Positions 14,593-24,785 are shown, counted from the stretch's first letter. The stretch is 64,000 bases of DNA from an uncultured Eubacteriales bacterium (GCA_900314745.1 OMWK01000004.1:62001-126000), one strand, 5' to 3'. Notes: generated from the letters alone by a model not told the origin. Numbers and translations are program-made.

Positions 14593-17583
14593 ATGAGCAC
14601 GATTATAGAGAGGCTTGCCGAATACACCGAGAAAAGTCCTAATTCTGCAATCCTGTTTGATGAGGTTTATACGAAGGGTATAACTTATGCCCAGCTCGAT
14701 GAGATGTCGGGCAAACTGTATGCGTGGCTCAAGAAAGCCGGTATCGGCAAGGAGGATTTTGTCCTCATAAGACTGCCGAGAGGAGTACTCCCCGTTATCG
14801 CGATGATCGGAGTATGGAAGGCCGGTGCAGCATGGGCGTTGGTTGAAGATACTTATGCGCCGGAAAGAATCGATTACATCTATAAAGACTGCAGTTGTAA
14901 GTGTGATATCTCCATGGAGAACTGGGAAGAGATCATGGATATGGAGCCGCTTAAGGGCTTCGAAGAAGCCGATCCTCACGACGCTGCTTATGCGATCTAC
15001 ACGTCAGGAACAACCGGAAATCCCAAGGGCGTACTTCACGAGAGAGGCAATCTGGAACGTGCTATCGATTCGATCAGAATCGACAATGAATGTCCCTTTA
15101 ACGAGGACGACCGACTCGCGACTCTGGCACCGATGAACTTCGTCGCGACGGTTATCGTAATACTGTGTGGACTGAATGTATACAAGGGAAAGAATTTTAT
15201 AGTCTCATACGCGACCATCAAGAACACCGCGGCCCTCGCGAAGTTCTTCCTTAGTAAGCGAATCACGATCACATTCCTGACTCCGTCTTATGCGAGGATG
15301 ATCGGAAATCAGACGGGACCATTCTTAAGAATGTTCTTCGTCGGTTCTGAGCCTGCCAATAATCTGTATCTTAAGAACGTTGAACTTATCAATATCTATG
15401 CGGCGAGCGAGAGCGGATTTGCCGTAGGATTCTTCCAGATCGATAAGCCCTATGAGGTGTGCCCGATCGGCTATCCGAGAGTAGAGACACAGATATACCT
15501 TAAAGATGAGAATGGCAACGACGTTCCCAAAGGACAAGTTGGAGAGCTGTGCTTCCATAATCCATATGTAAGAGGTTACATTAATCTTCCTGAGGAGACC
15601 GCGAGGGCATTTAACAACGGTCTTTACTACACAGGTGATCTTGCCCGTTATGATGAATCAGGCAATCTTGTTCTTCTCGGCAGAAGCGGAGATATGATCA
15701 AAATCAACGGTAACAGAATCGAGCCTGCCGAGATCGAAGCGGCGGTTAAGCAGGTCCTTGATATCGATTGGTGCGCTGCAAGAGGATTCGAAGACGGAGA
15801 TAAGAGCTTCCTTTGTGCATACTACAAGGATGACATTACAGTAGATGCTAATTATGTGCGTCAGGAGCTGATGAAGAGACTTCCTCATTACATGATCCCG
15901 GCCTTCTTCATCAAGATAGACGAGGTTCCTCTTAAGGCAACCGGTAAGCTGGACCGTAAAGCTCTTCCCGCACCGGATATGAAGGACTACCAGAGTGATT
16001 ATGTCGCTCCGACTAATGATACTGAAACCAAGCTCTGTGAAGGTATGGCAAGGGTCCTCGGACTGGCGCGTGTCGGAATACACGATGATTTCTATGAGCT
16101 CGGCGGCGACTCGCTCCGCTCCATCAATCTGATTACTGAGGCCGGTCTTAAAGGCCTTAATGCCGGTCAGGTATTCCGTGGCCGTACGCCTGAACAGATA
16201 GCCAAGATATATGAAGCAGACAGAGCCGCCAATAACGGAGAAGATCCGGACGAGATGAATGAAGAAGCATTGAAGGTTCCTCATCCACTTACGACGGAAC
16301 AGCTTTATATGGTTGATTATCAGCTCACAGTACCTGATTCGACCATGTACAACCTGTTCTCGATGCTTAAGGTCGATAAGGAATTATTCGATATGGAACG
16401 TCTAGCGGAATCGCTGGAGAAAGCGATTAAAAATCATCCGTCGCTCCTTACCACTATCTGGTGGAATGATGACGGTATCCTCGAGCAGGTATATACACCC
16501 GATATCGCTCCTTCTGTCCATGTCGAGAAGTTAAGTGAATTCGAGTTCAAGTTTGTTAAAGATTCCATGGTCTATCCGTTCAAGATCGTCGGAGGCAGAT
16601 TGTGCCGTTGCCGCGTATTCGAGACTGAGAAAGCAGGCTATGTATTCTTTGATGTTCACCACACGGTATTTGACGGTACGTCACTCAAGGTGTTCATGGG
16701 CGATGTAGGCAAGATCTACATGGGCGCCGAACCCGACAAGGATTACTACTATCTGATGCTCAAGCGTCGTGAAGATGCGATCAACAAGCCGTTCTATCTG
16801 GAGAGTAAGAAGTATTTTGAAGACCGTTATGACGGAGTGGAGTGGTCTTCGTATCCCAACGTTGATAATGAGCACGGCGAGAACGAGATGGGCGAACTTA
16901 AGGCATCTCTCGACATTGACGATCCGCTCATGCGCGCCATCGAGAGAAACTACAAGGTCAGCCGTAATGAGTTCTTTATTACCGTGGCGGCTCTCGCGAT
17001 CTCTTACTATAACAACAAGAAGAACATCAAGCTGTCTTGGATTTATAACGGCAGAGAGGATTCGGAACTCCTTACCACGGTAGGTCTGCTGTTCAGAGAC
17101 CTTCCCATCGGGTTGAAACTTGAAGACGATGTAACAATAAGAAATCTCATGAATGAGGTTCATGATCAGGTTCAGAAGGGTATTGAGCACTCGGTTTATC
17201 CTTATGTAGAGGCTGATGCGCAGGCAATGCAGGATGAAGCTGCATATCTTCTGTATCAGCAGGACATCCGCGATATGGACGGAATGGAAGGAATGGACGT
17301 TGAGACTATCGAAGTCCGTCAGAATCAGGCGGCTTCGCAGACCATAATGGATATCCAGATCCTTGACGGTGCGGAAGGTCTTCAGATCGCGATCGATTAT
17401 TCGGCCGGTCTTTATGAAGATGAATCCATCGATAAGTTCAAGGATCTGTTTGCCAAGATCGCACATCTTATCGTTACTCACAACTATCACGAGGATATGA
17501 CGGTCAAGGACCTCAGAGACAAAGTAAATGACAGAAGGACCCTTTTCGATGCGGTTAAGGGTATCTTCTCGCGCAAGAAGTAA
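14593..17583 (+). CDS. single-module nonribosomal peptide synthetase, order A-T-C
   Basis: 996 residues. Adenylation domain (1-455): YTSGTTGNPKG at 136-146, NIYAASES in place of NxYGPTE, YYTGDL, GRSGDMIKINGNRIE and catalytic Lys452 in ATGKLDR. Thiolation domain: LGGDSL with phosphopantetheine Ser507. Condensation domain (about 560-960): HHTVFDG at 689-695, the intact HHxxxDG. The order is A-T-C, not the usual C-A-T, and there is no thioesterase. At the A4 position, where amino-acid-activating domains have FDxS, this protein has FVAT (183-186), so the Asp that holds the alpha-amino group seems missing. GGGGG precedes ATG 14593. A MATE exporter starts 2 bp after the stop. Product unknown, perhaps an amide released by the terminal C domain. 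Confidence 0.88.
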   Translation: MSTIIERLAEYTEKSPNSAILFDEVYTKGITYAQLDEMSGKLYAWLKKAGIGKEDFVLIRLPRGVLPVIAMIGVWKAGAAWALVEDTYAPERIDYIYKDCSCKCDISMENWEEIMDMEPLKGFEEADPHDAAYAIYTSGTTGNPKGVLHERGNLERAIDSIRIDNECPFNEDDRLATLAPMNFVATVIVILCGLNVYKGKNFIVSYATIKNTAALAKFFLSKRITITFLTPSYARMIGNQTGPFLRMFFVGSEPANNLYLKNVELINIYAASESGFAVGFFQIDKPYEVCPIGYPRVETQIYLKDENGNDVPKGQVGELCFHNPYVRGYINLPEETARAFNNGLYYTGDLARYDESGNLVLLGRSGDMIKINGNRIEPAEIEAAVKQVLDIDWCAARGFEDGDKSFLCAYYKDDITVDANYVRQELMKRLPHYMIPAFFIKIDEVPLKATGKLDRKALPAPDMKDYQSDYVAPTNDTETKLCEGMARVLGLARVGIHDDFYELGGDSLRSINLITEAGLKGLNAGQVFRGRTPEQIAKIYEADRAANNGEDPDEMNEEALKVPHPLTTEQLYMVDYQLTVPDSTMYNLFSMLKVDKELFDMERLAESLEKAIKNHPSLLTTIWWNDDGILEQVYTPDIAPSVHVEKLSEFEFKFVKDSMVYPFKIVGGRLCRCRVFETEKAGYVFFDVHHTVFDGTSLKVFMGDVGKIYMGAEPDKDYYYLMLKRREDAINKPFYLESKKYFEDRYDGVEWSSYPNVDNEHGENEMGELKASLDIDDPLMRAIERNYKVSRNEFFITVAALAISYYNNKKNIKLSWIYNGREDSELLTTVGLLFRDLPIGLKLEDDVTIRNLMNEVHDQVQKGIEHSVYPYVEADAQAMQDEAAYLLYQQDIRDMDGMEGMDVETIEVRQNQAASQTIMDIQILDGAEGLQIAIDYSAGLYEDESIDKFKDLFAKIAHLIVTHNYHEDMTVKDLRDKVNDRRTLFDAVKGIFSRKK

Positions 17584-17585
17584 AG

Positions 17586-18944
17586 ATGGCAGAACAGCAT
17601 GTACATGTAAGCGAGCCGGATAACGAACTGGCACAGGACTTTAATTTCTTTTCCATTTTTAAGTTCGTGTTTCCGAGTATCTTCACGTTCGTTTTTATCG
17701 CGGTCTATCAGATGGTAGACGGCATCTTCATCGAGCGTTATGTCGGTGAGCTCGCGATAAGTGCGACCAATCTGTACTACCCCGTTCTGGGACTTCTCGT
17801 GGCGACGGGCATCATGCTCGGTACAGGCGGTAATGCGATGATAGTCAAGCTTGTCGGTGAGGGTAAGAATGAGGAAGCGGGAAAAGTCTTCTCCGAGCTC
17901 ATCCAGTTCACGGTCCTTATAAGTGTCATCATTACCGCGGTCTGTCTCATCTTTGCTGATCCCATTATGAAATTATGCGGTGCGACGGCAGGTAATGTGG
18001 AATATATGCGCCCGTACTACATGGTTATGTGCGCATTCTCGCTAGCGATAATTATGCAGTCCCTGCTGGGAATATTGATCATCGGTGAAGGCAAGACCGT
18101 CGTGGCGGCGGTAGTCATCATGATCGGAGGCGGTCTCAACTGCGTTCTCGACTATGTGTTCATGAAGTACTTAAATATGGGCATCAAAGGCGCGGCAATC
18201 GCTACGGTTATCGGATATATGAGTACGATCGTCTATGCGGTGTACTTCTACCTCATAGCGAAGAAGAGCAGGTACAAGATAGAGCGCACAAAGATAGTCA
18301 TGAAGGATATCGGACACATCTGCTTTAACGGATCTTCTGATATGGTCTCCAACCTCGCTGCCGGTGTTACGGCGTTGTTTATGAATCATCTTGCGTACCG
18401 CTGTTACGGTGAGCCTGGTGTCAGCTCGTTAAGTGTATGGAGCTACATGCAGTTTCTGATAATGGCAGTGTTCATGGGATATGCATCTGCCGTCGAGCCC
18501 GTTCTGTCATATCATTACGGCAGCGGCAATGTTCATATGCGTAAGAAGGTCTACAGATTAAGTATTATCTGGTCGTTCGTTCTGGGAGTTGTTTTGTTCG
18601 CGGTATTCTGGATCTTCAAAGTGCAGCTCATAGGTGTGTTCTTCGATCCGGGCACGGAGTTCTTCGAGATAGCGGAATACGGTCTGAAGATATCGCTTCC
18701 CGCATGTTTCTTCATCGGTATCAATATATTCGGCTCGGGACTCTTTACGGCTTTCTCGAACGGTCTTATATCCGGAATACTGTCGTTTGTGCGCACATTC
18801 CTGGTGTTCTCGCTGTGCCTTTATGGCATGACGATATTAATGGGCGGCTTCGGATTGTGGGCGGCGTGGCCCTTGGCAGAAATCATAAGCCTGATCATAA
18901 CTGTCGTATTTCTCGGGAAGTACAAAACCCGCTATCAGTATTAA
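17586..18944 (+). CDS. MATE family multidrug/metabolite efflux protein
   Basis: 452 residues with twelve predicted spans and the two-fold repeat of MATE antiporters (ERYVGELAISATNLYYPV..GTGGNAMI in the first half; a matching bundle in the second). These proteins export organic compounds against Na+ or H+. The gene starts 2 bp after the NRPS stop with no promoter between, so it belongs to that transcript and most simply exports the NRPS product or protects against it. That functional link is inferred from position only. Confidence 0.88.
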   Translation: MAEQHVHVSEPDNELAQDFNFFSIFKFVFPSIFTFVFIAVYQMVDGIFIERYVGELAISATNLYYPVLGLLVATGIMLGTGGNAMIVKLVGEGKNEEAGKVFSELIQFTVLISVIITAVCLIFADPIMKLCGATAGNVEYMRPYYMVMCAFSLAIIMQSLLGILIIGEGKTVVAAVVIMIGGGLNCVLDYVFMKYLNMGIKGAAIATVIGYMSTIVYAVYFYLIAKKSRYKIERTKIVMKDIGHICFNGSSDMVSNLAAGVTALFMNHLAYRCYGEPGVSSLSVWSYMQFLIMAVFMGYASAVEPVLSYHYGSGNVHMRKKVYRLSIIWSFVLGVVLFAVFWIFKVQLIGVFFDPGTEFFEIAEYGLKISLPACFFIGINIFGSGLFTAFSNGLISGILSFVRTFLVFSLCLYGMTILMGGFGLWAAWPLAEIISLIITVVFLGKYKTRYQY

Positions 18945-19032
18945 CCGTTCTTTTCATTAAATATTCACGAGTATTTACCTGTCTGCATGATAGAATTATA
19001 AGAGTGAAATATGGGAAAGAGGAGAGTGGCGT

Positions 19033-19752
19033 ATGGGTTATTTTGCTTATCTCATCGGCGCAGTAATCGTATTCGTCTGGTCGATGATCGTTCAGGCTAA
19101 TCTCAAGTCAAAGATGCAGAAGGGCGCTCAGATGCGTGCGGGGTCCGGCAAGACCGCGAATCAGGTCGTCGAAGAGATGCTGAGGGCTCACGATGTCACA
19201 GGCATAACGGTTGAGCACAAGCCCGGTAATCTTACTGACTGTTATTCACCTAAGGAAGGCAAGATCTATCTGTCCGATACTACATACGGGCAAAGTTCGG
19301 TAACTGCAATCGCGGTCGCCGCACATGAGGCGGGACATGCGGTTCAGGATCATGAGAACATGCTCCTTTATGAGGTAAGACAGTTCCTGGCTCCGGCTGC
19401 GGGAATCGCTTCCAGAGTCGGTCCTTACATCGTTATCGCAGGCGTGCTCATCTCGGCTTATGCACAGAACAGCAGTTCCGACATCGGATACACGATCGGC
19501 ACCATAGGAATCCTCGTTTACTTCGTGGCATTCCTGTTCTACCTTGTTATGCTCCCGGTCGAGCGAAATGCCAGCAACCGCGCTTTCAAGGACATGAAGG
19601 AATTCGGCTGGGTCGCTGACGACCAGCTGTCATTCGCACGCACAGCACTTCGCGCAGCAGGTGACACATATGCTGTCGCACTCGCATCATCAGCCATCAC
19701 GCTCCTGAGACTTCTCGCCATCCGCGGAAGCAGAGGCGGAAGAAGGCGCTGA
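19033..19752 (+). CDS. YugP-type membrane zinc metallopeptidase
   Basis: 239 residues: N-terminal membrane span, catalytic HEAGHAVQDH (HExxH, about residue 97), two further spans at about 135-185 and a C-terminal part ending in an Arg/Gly-rich tail. This matches the DUF/peptidase family of Bacillus YugP, a putative neutral zinc metallopeptidase without a known substrate. ATG 19033 follows GAGGAGAG. A -10-like TAGAAT lies near 18990. The GH94 operon starts 48 bp after it, with its own AGGAGG site. Confidence 0.85.
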   Translation: MGYFAYLIGAVIVFVWSMIVQANLKSKMQKGAQMRAGSGKTANQVVEEMLRAHDVTGITVEHKPGNLTDCYSPKEGKIYLSDTTYGQSSVTAIAVAAHEAGHAVQDHENMLLYEVRQFLAPAAGIASRVGPYIVIAGVLISAYAQNSSSDIGYTIGTIGILVYFVAFLFYLVMLPVERNASNRAFKDMKEFGWVADDQLSFARTALRAAGDTYAVALASSAITLLRLLAIRGSRGGRRR

Positions 19753-19800
19753 TCCCCATCATTCAAGACCATAACCCAATCACCACAGGAGGACATAAAC

Positions 19801-22407
19801 ATGGGCTACGAGTACATAGGTTCAGACGGAGAATTCAGGTTAGTCAATCCCGATAACTGGAGTTATCTGTATTTTCCGGACGGCGCTCCGTCAGGCATGA
19901 TGGGAACTGTCACCCCGGAATTCGGTGGAGACCTTAAGACATCTCAGAACACTTTTATCCTGGAGCCTGTAAGCTCGGATAACCTTCATAACAACCGTTC
20001 GACCAGAAACTTCTGGATCAAGATCGAGAACGGCAATCTCGTGTCAGCCATGGGCAACTCGGCAAGACAGCACGCCCTTAAGGGAGAGGCAGGTGCCGAC
20101 GAGGTCACCTTGTATGCCGGCATGCTCTATCAGAAGACGGAGAGAAACATCGGCAAAACCGGCCTTAAGGCAGAGGTCACAACTTTTGTTCCCGTTGATA
20201 CGGACGACAAGATCGAGCTTACCAAGGTCAAGATCACTAACGCGACTCCCGAGCCTGTTACATTTACGGCTACTGCTGCGGTGCCGATCTACGGCAGATC
20301 CGCTGATACCATCAGGGACCACAGGAATGTTACTTCGATGCTTAACCGCATCCACACCACGAAGTACGGTGTCGTAAATGACCCGACGCTCACTTTCGAT
20401 GAGAGGGGACACAGGGCGAACGAGGTTGAGTATGGTTTCTTCGCAGCCGAGGGCGAGGGCATAGCACCCGTGGGCTTCTGCCCGCTGCTGGAGGACTTCA
20501 TCGGCGAGGGCGGCACTCTCGATAACCCGCGCTTCCCCGCCACAGGCGTACCCAAGTGCCAGATCGGCGACAGGGTCGACGGCTTCGAGGCGATGGGCGC
20601 ATGTATTTTTGAGAAGGAGACGCTTGCTCCCGGAAACAGCACCGAGTATGTCATGGCTCTCGTTATAGGCGAGAGGGGCAGGACGGATGATGTCGCCTTG
20701 AGATACCTGTCCGCCAATGTCTTCGATTCGCAGCTGTTCCAGAACAAGACTTACTGGAAGCAGAAGGTGAACGTAAGGCTCCACACGGGTGACAAGAACT
20801 TCGATAACTGGATGTACTGGGTCGGTATCCAGCCGATCCTGCGCCGCATCTACGGCTGCTCGTTCCTGCCGCACCACGACTACGGCAAGGGAGGAAGAGG
20901 ATGGAGAGATCTGTGGCAGGACTGCCTGGCTCTCATAATCATGGATCCCGCGGACGTAAGATCGATGCTCGTCGATAACTTCGGAGGCGTGAGAACAGAC
21001 GGAACCAACGCGACCATCATCGGTACGGGAAGCGGCGAGTTCATCGCAGACAGAAACGGCATCACGAGAGTGTGGATGGATCACGCGATGTGGCCGTTCA
21101 TGACGATGGATCTTTATATCAAGCAGAGCGGCGACATCGGCATCCTTAACGAGACTGCTCCTTACTTCATCGACAGACAGGTGATGAGAGGCGAGTCGCT
21201 CCTCGAAGAAGATCCCGGCGCGAAGTGTGAGGGCACAGTCCTCGAACACCTGCTCCTGCAGAATCTCGCGGCGTACTTCGATGTGGGAGAGCACGGCAAT
21301 ATGAAGCTTAGAGGCGCTGACTGGAACGACGCTCTCGACATGGCGAAAGACAGGGGTGAGTCGGTAGCTTTCACTGCAGCTTACGCCGGCAACTACAGAA
21401 AGCTTGCTAAGATCTTAGATAAGTTCGCAGAGACAAACGGCGATAAGGTTAGCCTCGCTTCCGAGCTTTCCGGACTTATCGGCACCGAAGGCGGAAGAGA
21501 CACACTCATGAAGTACTGCGACGCCGTTAAGAACGGCTTCTCGGGAGATAAGAAGGAGTTCTCACTTAATGAGATCGCACGCGATCTTGAGGCGAAGGCG
21601 GATGCTCTTACGGGACATATCAGAGATAACGAATGGTTCACGGATGAATTCGGTCTGTCGAGATTTAACAGCTACTACGACAACGACGGCAAGCCGCTCG
21701 AGAAGAACGGCGATAAGGCCGGCAACCCTGCGATGATGATCACGGGTCAGGTGTTCACGGTAATGAGCGGTGTCGCATCCGACGATCAGGTCAAGTCGAT
21801 AATCGAGTCTTCCGACAAGTACCTCTACGACGAGAGTGCGGGCGGATACAGACTTAACACCGACTTCCATGAGATTAAGACAAATATGGGTAGAATGTTC
21901 GGCTTCGCTTACGGACAGAAGGAGAACGGTGCGGTATTCTCGCACATGGCTGTCATGTACGGTAACGCCCTCTACACCAGAGGCTGCAAGGAAGCGGGCT
22001 GGAAGGTAATCGGCTCACTTTACAGGCATGCAGCCGACTTCGAGTCCTCCAAGATCTACCCCGGCGTACCCGAGTATTTCGACCCGAAGGGAAGAGGTGT
22101 TTACCACTACCTGACAGGTGCGGCATCATGGCTCATCCTCACGGTCCTTAACGAGATCATGGGTGTTAAGGGTGAGTTCGGCGACATGAAGTTCGAGCCC
22201 GGACTTCTGCCTTCACAGTTCGATAAGAACGGAGAGGCAGGAGTATCGTTCGAGTTCAACGGCGTCCCAGTCGATGTTACATACGTTATGGATGGTGGCT
22301 GCGATACTGTCGCTAAGATCGAGGTTGACGGCGAGGTCGTATCCGAGGGGGTCAACGTGCTTCCCAAGGATAAGATCGGAAAGAAGATCAGGGTAACTCT
22401 TAAATGA
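19801..22407 (+). CDS. GH94 family glycoside phosphorylase
   Basis: 868 residues with the GH94 plan: N-terminal beta-sandwich, linker helices, (alpha/alpha)6 barrel. Family motifs are GGRGWRDLWQD (about residue 363), the general-acid Asp in GADWNDALDM (about 502) and PEYFDPKGRGVYHYLTGAASW (about 750, shown in part). GH94 enzymes split beta-glucosides such as cellobiose, cellodextrin, laminaribiose or chitobiose with phosphate to glucose-1-phosphate. The protein is somewhat longer than cellobiose phosphorylase (about 810), so the exact disaccharide is open. No signal peptide: it acts in the cytosol on imported sugars. AGGAGG precedes ATG. First gene of a four-gene overlapping run. Confidence 0.9.
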   Translation: MGYEYIGSDGEFRLVNPDNWSYLYFPDGAPSGMMGTVTPEFGGDLKTSQNTFILEPVSSDNLHNNRSTRNFWIKIENGNLVSAMGNSARQHALKGEAGADEVTLYAGMLYQKTERNIGKTGLKAEVTTFVPVDTDDKIELTKVKITNATPEPVTFTATAAVPIYGRSADTIRDHRNVTSMLNRIHTTKYGVVNDPTLTFDERGHRANEVEYGFFAAEGEGIAPVGFCPLLEDFIGEGGTLDNPRFPATGVPKCQIGDRVDGFEAMGACIFEKETLAPGNSTEYVMALVIGERGRTDDVALRYLSANVFDSQLFQNKTYWKQKVNVRLHTGDKNFDNWMYWVGIQPILRRIYGCSFLPHHDYGKGGRGWRDLWQDCLALIIMDPADVRSMLVDNFGGVRTDGTNATIIGTGSGEFIADRNGITRVWMDHAMWPFMTMDLYIKQSGDIGILNETAPYFIDRQVMRGESLLEEDPGAKCEGTVLEHLLLQNLAAYFDVGEHGNMKLRGADWNDALDMAKDRGESVAFTAAYAGNYRKLAKILDKFAETNGDKVSLASELSGLIGTEGGRDTLMKYCDAVKNGFSGDKKEFSLNEIARDLEAKADALTGHIRDNEWFTDEFGLSRFNSYYDNDGKPLEKNGDKAGNPAMMITGQVFTVMSGVASDDQVKSIIESSDKYLYDESAGGYRLNTDFHEIKTNMGRMFGFAYGQKENGAVFSHMAVMYGNALYTRGCKEAGWKVIGSLYRHAADFESSKIYPGVPEYFDPKGRGVYHYLTGAASWLILTVLNEIMGVKGEFGDMKFEPGLLPSQFDKNGEAGVSFEFNGVPVDVTYVMDGGCDTVAKIEVDGEVVSEGVNVLPKDKIGKKIRVTLK

Positions 22408-23366
22408 ATAGAGAAGACGGAATCTTTAAGGCTTCATGCGGCGGCGGCAACGAGATAGCGTACTGCTGGTGCAAGCCTGATGACATAGACACAGCCCGTC
22501 CTAAGGGAGTGATCCAGATCTGTCATGGCATGGCGGATTACTTCTCGAGATATCTTGAGATGGCGGAGTACCTGACTAAGCAGGGCTTCATCGTCGGCGG
22601 TATGGACATGATGGGTCACGGAGCGACATTCCAGCTTAATGTCGGACGCGATATGCCCAAGGGTTACTTCGGCGACGCTTCTGATTCCGCGATGTGCATC
22701 CTGAAGGACGAGATGGAGTTTCACAGAATCACGAAGGAGAGATTCGGGGAGTCATTACCGTACTTTCTTTACGGACACAGTATGGGCTCATTCGTCGCCC
22801 GTAATATCTACATCACGCCGGAATACAGCAGGGAGTTCGAAGCGTTTATATTCGCGTCCACGATGGGACCGAACCCGGCGGCCGGAGCTGGCCTTGCTCT
22901 TACCAATATGATGAAGGTCTTCGGACGTAAAAGGGCGCCCGGCAAGCTTGTGAACAAGATTGCTTTCGGCGCGTACAACAAGAAGATCCCTAATCCCAAG
23001 ACGGACTACGACTGGGTTACGAGTGACGAGGAAGAGGTGAAGAAGTACATGCAGGATGACCTCGCGGGATTCCTGTTCACCAACAAGGGCTTCGCGGACC
23101 TGTTTACGCTCGTTATCCGCATGCAGAAGAAGGATGCTTATGACAGTGTTCCTCTTGATAAGCCCGTCATGCTTACATACGGCGAGGATGATCCCGTTGG
23201 AAGTTACGGCAAGGGCGTGCGCCAGGTGATCGAGATATTAAGATCGAAGGGCGTCAAAGTCACGGAGAGAAACTACGGGCACTACCGTCATGAGATACAG
23301 AACGAGAGTGTCAGGTGGGACTACTTTAAGGATATAGCAGAATTCTATTTACAGGCGGATAAGTAA
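22404..23366 (+). CDS. alpha/beta hydrolase, monoacylglycerol lipase-like
   Basis: 320 residues of the serine aminopeptidase S33 / hydrolase_4 type. Nucleophile elbow GHSMGSF, acid Asp in YGEDDPVG and His in NYGHYRHEI give a complete Ser-Asp-His triad; CHGMADYFSRY is the usual oxyanion region. Members hydrolyse monoacylglycerols or lysophospholipids. No signal peptide. Its ATG overlaps the GH94 stop (ATGA) and its stop shares one base with the next start, so it is translationally coupled in the operon, though a metabolic link to sugar phosphorolysis is not obvious. Confidence 0.85.
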   Translation: MNREDGIFKASCGGGNEIAYCWCKPDDIDTARPKGVIQICHGMADYFSRYLEMAEYLTKQGFIVGGMDMMGHGATFQLNVGRDMPKGYFGDASDSAMCILKDEMEFHRITKERFGESLPYFLYGHSMGSFVARNIYITPEYSREFEAFIFASTMGPNPAAGAGLALTNMMKVFGRKRAPGKLVNKIAFGAYNKKIPNPKTDYDWVTSDEEEVKKYMQDDLAGFLFTNKGFADLFTLVIRMQKKDAYDSVPLDKPVMLTYGEDDPVGSYGKGVRQVIEILRSKGVKVTERNYGHYRHEIQNESVRWDYFKDIAEFYLQADK

Positions 23367-23803
23367 TGAGAGAGATAAGACCTTACGAACACATTGTACA
23401 GTACTACGAGACAGACCAGATGAAGGTCGCTCATCACAGCAACTATATAAGATGGTTCGAGGAGGCCAGAGTCGATGCCTTCGAGCAGATAGGCTTAGGC
23501 TACAAGGAGTGCGAGGAGAAGGGCGTCATGAGTCCCGTTACTTCGGTTACTGCGAAGTATAAGACCAGCGCCCTGTTCTACGATACGGTTGTGATCTCGA
23601 TTAAGTTCGTGAAGTACACGGGCGTAAGGCTCTACATCGAGTACGAGGTTAAGGACAAGACAACGGGCACCGTAAGGTGTACGGGCCAGAGCGAGCATTG
23701 CTTCATATCTTCTACTGAAGGGAAGATTGTTTCCATCGCGAAGAGCTACCCGGAAATGGATGCAGTGATAAGGCAATACGTGGAGGATAAGAAAGATGAT
23801 TGA
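23366..23803 (+). CDS. 4HBT-fold acyl-CoA thioesterase, YbgC/FadM type
   Basis: 145 residues, the normal size of a single hot-dog domain. The N-terminal YYETDQMKVAHHSNYIRWFEEAR contains the catalytic Asp and the conserved HxxNYxRWFEEAR helix of YbgC-like thioesterases (quoted in parts: YYETDQMKVAHHS then NYIRWFEEAR). These hydrolyse acyl-CoA or aryl-CoA thioesters. Its start overlaps the preceding stop (TAATG) and its end overlaps trxB by 8 bp. Confidence 0.88.
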   Translation: MREIRPYEHIVQYYETDQMKVAHHSNYIRWFEEARVDAFEQIGLGYKECEEKGVMSPVTSVTAKYKTSALFYDTVVISIKFVKYTGVRLYIEYEVKDKTTGTVRCTGQSEHCFISSTEGKIVSIAKSYPEMDAVIRQYVEDKKDD

Positions 23804-24707
23804 CGTAGCTATAATCGGTGCAGGAACAGCGGGCCTTACAGCAGCAATCTATGCAAGACGAGCGGGATCTTCGGTAACGGTGTTCGAGGGTGAAGCTCCC
23901 GGAGGTCAGATAATCAATACTCCTGAGATCGATAACTTCCCTGGTCTTCCGGGCGTGTCCGGATATGAATATGCGAACAAGCTCTTTGAGCAGGCACAGG
24001 CACTCGGTGCGGAGTTTGTTTTCGATAAGGTCAAAGTTGCTGAAGGCAGTCTTGAAGAGGGCTTCAGGCTCACGACCGAGTACGGCACTTTGTGTGAGGC
24101 GAAGACGGTCATAATCGCGAGCGGAGTTAAGAGACGCGAGATGGGCCTTGCAGGCGAGCAGGAGTTTACGGGAAGAGGCATCTCATACTGCGCCACATGT
24201 GACGGCGCCTTCTTCAAGGGCAAGACCGCGGCCGTATTCGGAGGCGGCAACACTGCGGTCGAGGATGCCATCTACCTCGCGGGCATCTGCAAGAAGGTCT
24301 ATATCATCCACAGAAGGAATCAATTCCGCGCTGATCAGGCTCTCGTCGACGAGCTTCTGGCGCACGATAATGTCGAGACGAAGCTGTGCTTCACGGTCTC
24401 AGGTATAAGAGGCGAAGACAAGCTTACAGGCGTCGAGCTTACGAATATCGACGGAAGCCGTGAGGAGCTTACTACGGATGCGCTGTTTGTCGCGATCGGA
24501 CTTATTCCTGAGAACGGTGTGTTCAAGGATATCGCAGAACTTGATGACGCGGGGTATGTCGTTGCAGGCGAGAACTGCGAGACTTCGACTCCAGGGGTGT
24601 TCGCGGCGGGTGACTGCCGTACCAAGGATGTCCGCCAGCTCGTTACTGCAGCAGCCGACGGTGCTGTAGCAGCCGTCGCTGCTTCAAGGCTGAGTCGCGG
24701 CGGGTAA
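23796..24707 (+). CDS. trxB: thioredoxin reductase
   Basis: 303 residues: FAD-binding GAGTAGLTAA at the N-terminus, redox-active disulfide CATCDG at about 132-137, NADPH-binding GGGNTAVEDA, and the closing FAD contact AAGDCRTK near 270. It reduces thioredoxin with NADPH. No thioredoxin gene is in the window. Start ATG 23796 lies 8 bp inside the thioesterase gene; a terminator ends the operon 45 bp after the stop. Confidence 0.94.
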   Translation: MIDVAIIGAGTAGLTAAIYARRAGSSVTVFEGEAPGGQIINTPEIDNFPGLPGVSGYEYANKLFEQAQALGAEFVFDKVKVAEGSLEEGFRLTTEYGTLCEAKTVIIASGVKRREMGLAGEQEFTGRGISYCATCDGAFFKGKTAAVFGGGNTAVEDAIYLAGICKKVYIIHRRNQFRADQALVDELLAHDNVETKLCFTVSGIRGEDKLTGVELTNIDGSREELTTDALFVAIGLIPENGVFKDIAELDDAGYVVAGENCETSTPGVFAAGDCRTKDVRQLVTAAADGAVAAVAASRLSRGG

Positions 24708-24752
24708 GGTCTATTACCTTTTAAGGATTTTTAATTATTCGTCTTTTATCAT

Positions 24753-24785
24753 AATAACGCGTTCTGTGAAGGGCGCGTTATTTTG
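24753..24785 (+). terminator. terminator after trxB
   Basis: AATAACGCG (24753-24761) pairs with CGCGTTATT (24774-24782), followed by TTGTTTTC. It ends the GH94-trxB transcript and faces the convergent XRE gene. Confidence 0.85.

Noticed and set aside
20044..21294. 416-codon frame on the minus strand inside GH94.
   Set aside because: The GH94 frame has clear motifs and codon bias; the opposite frame has neither.
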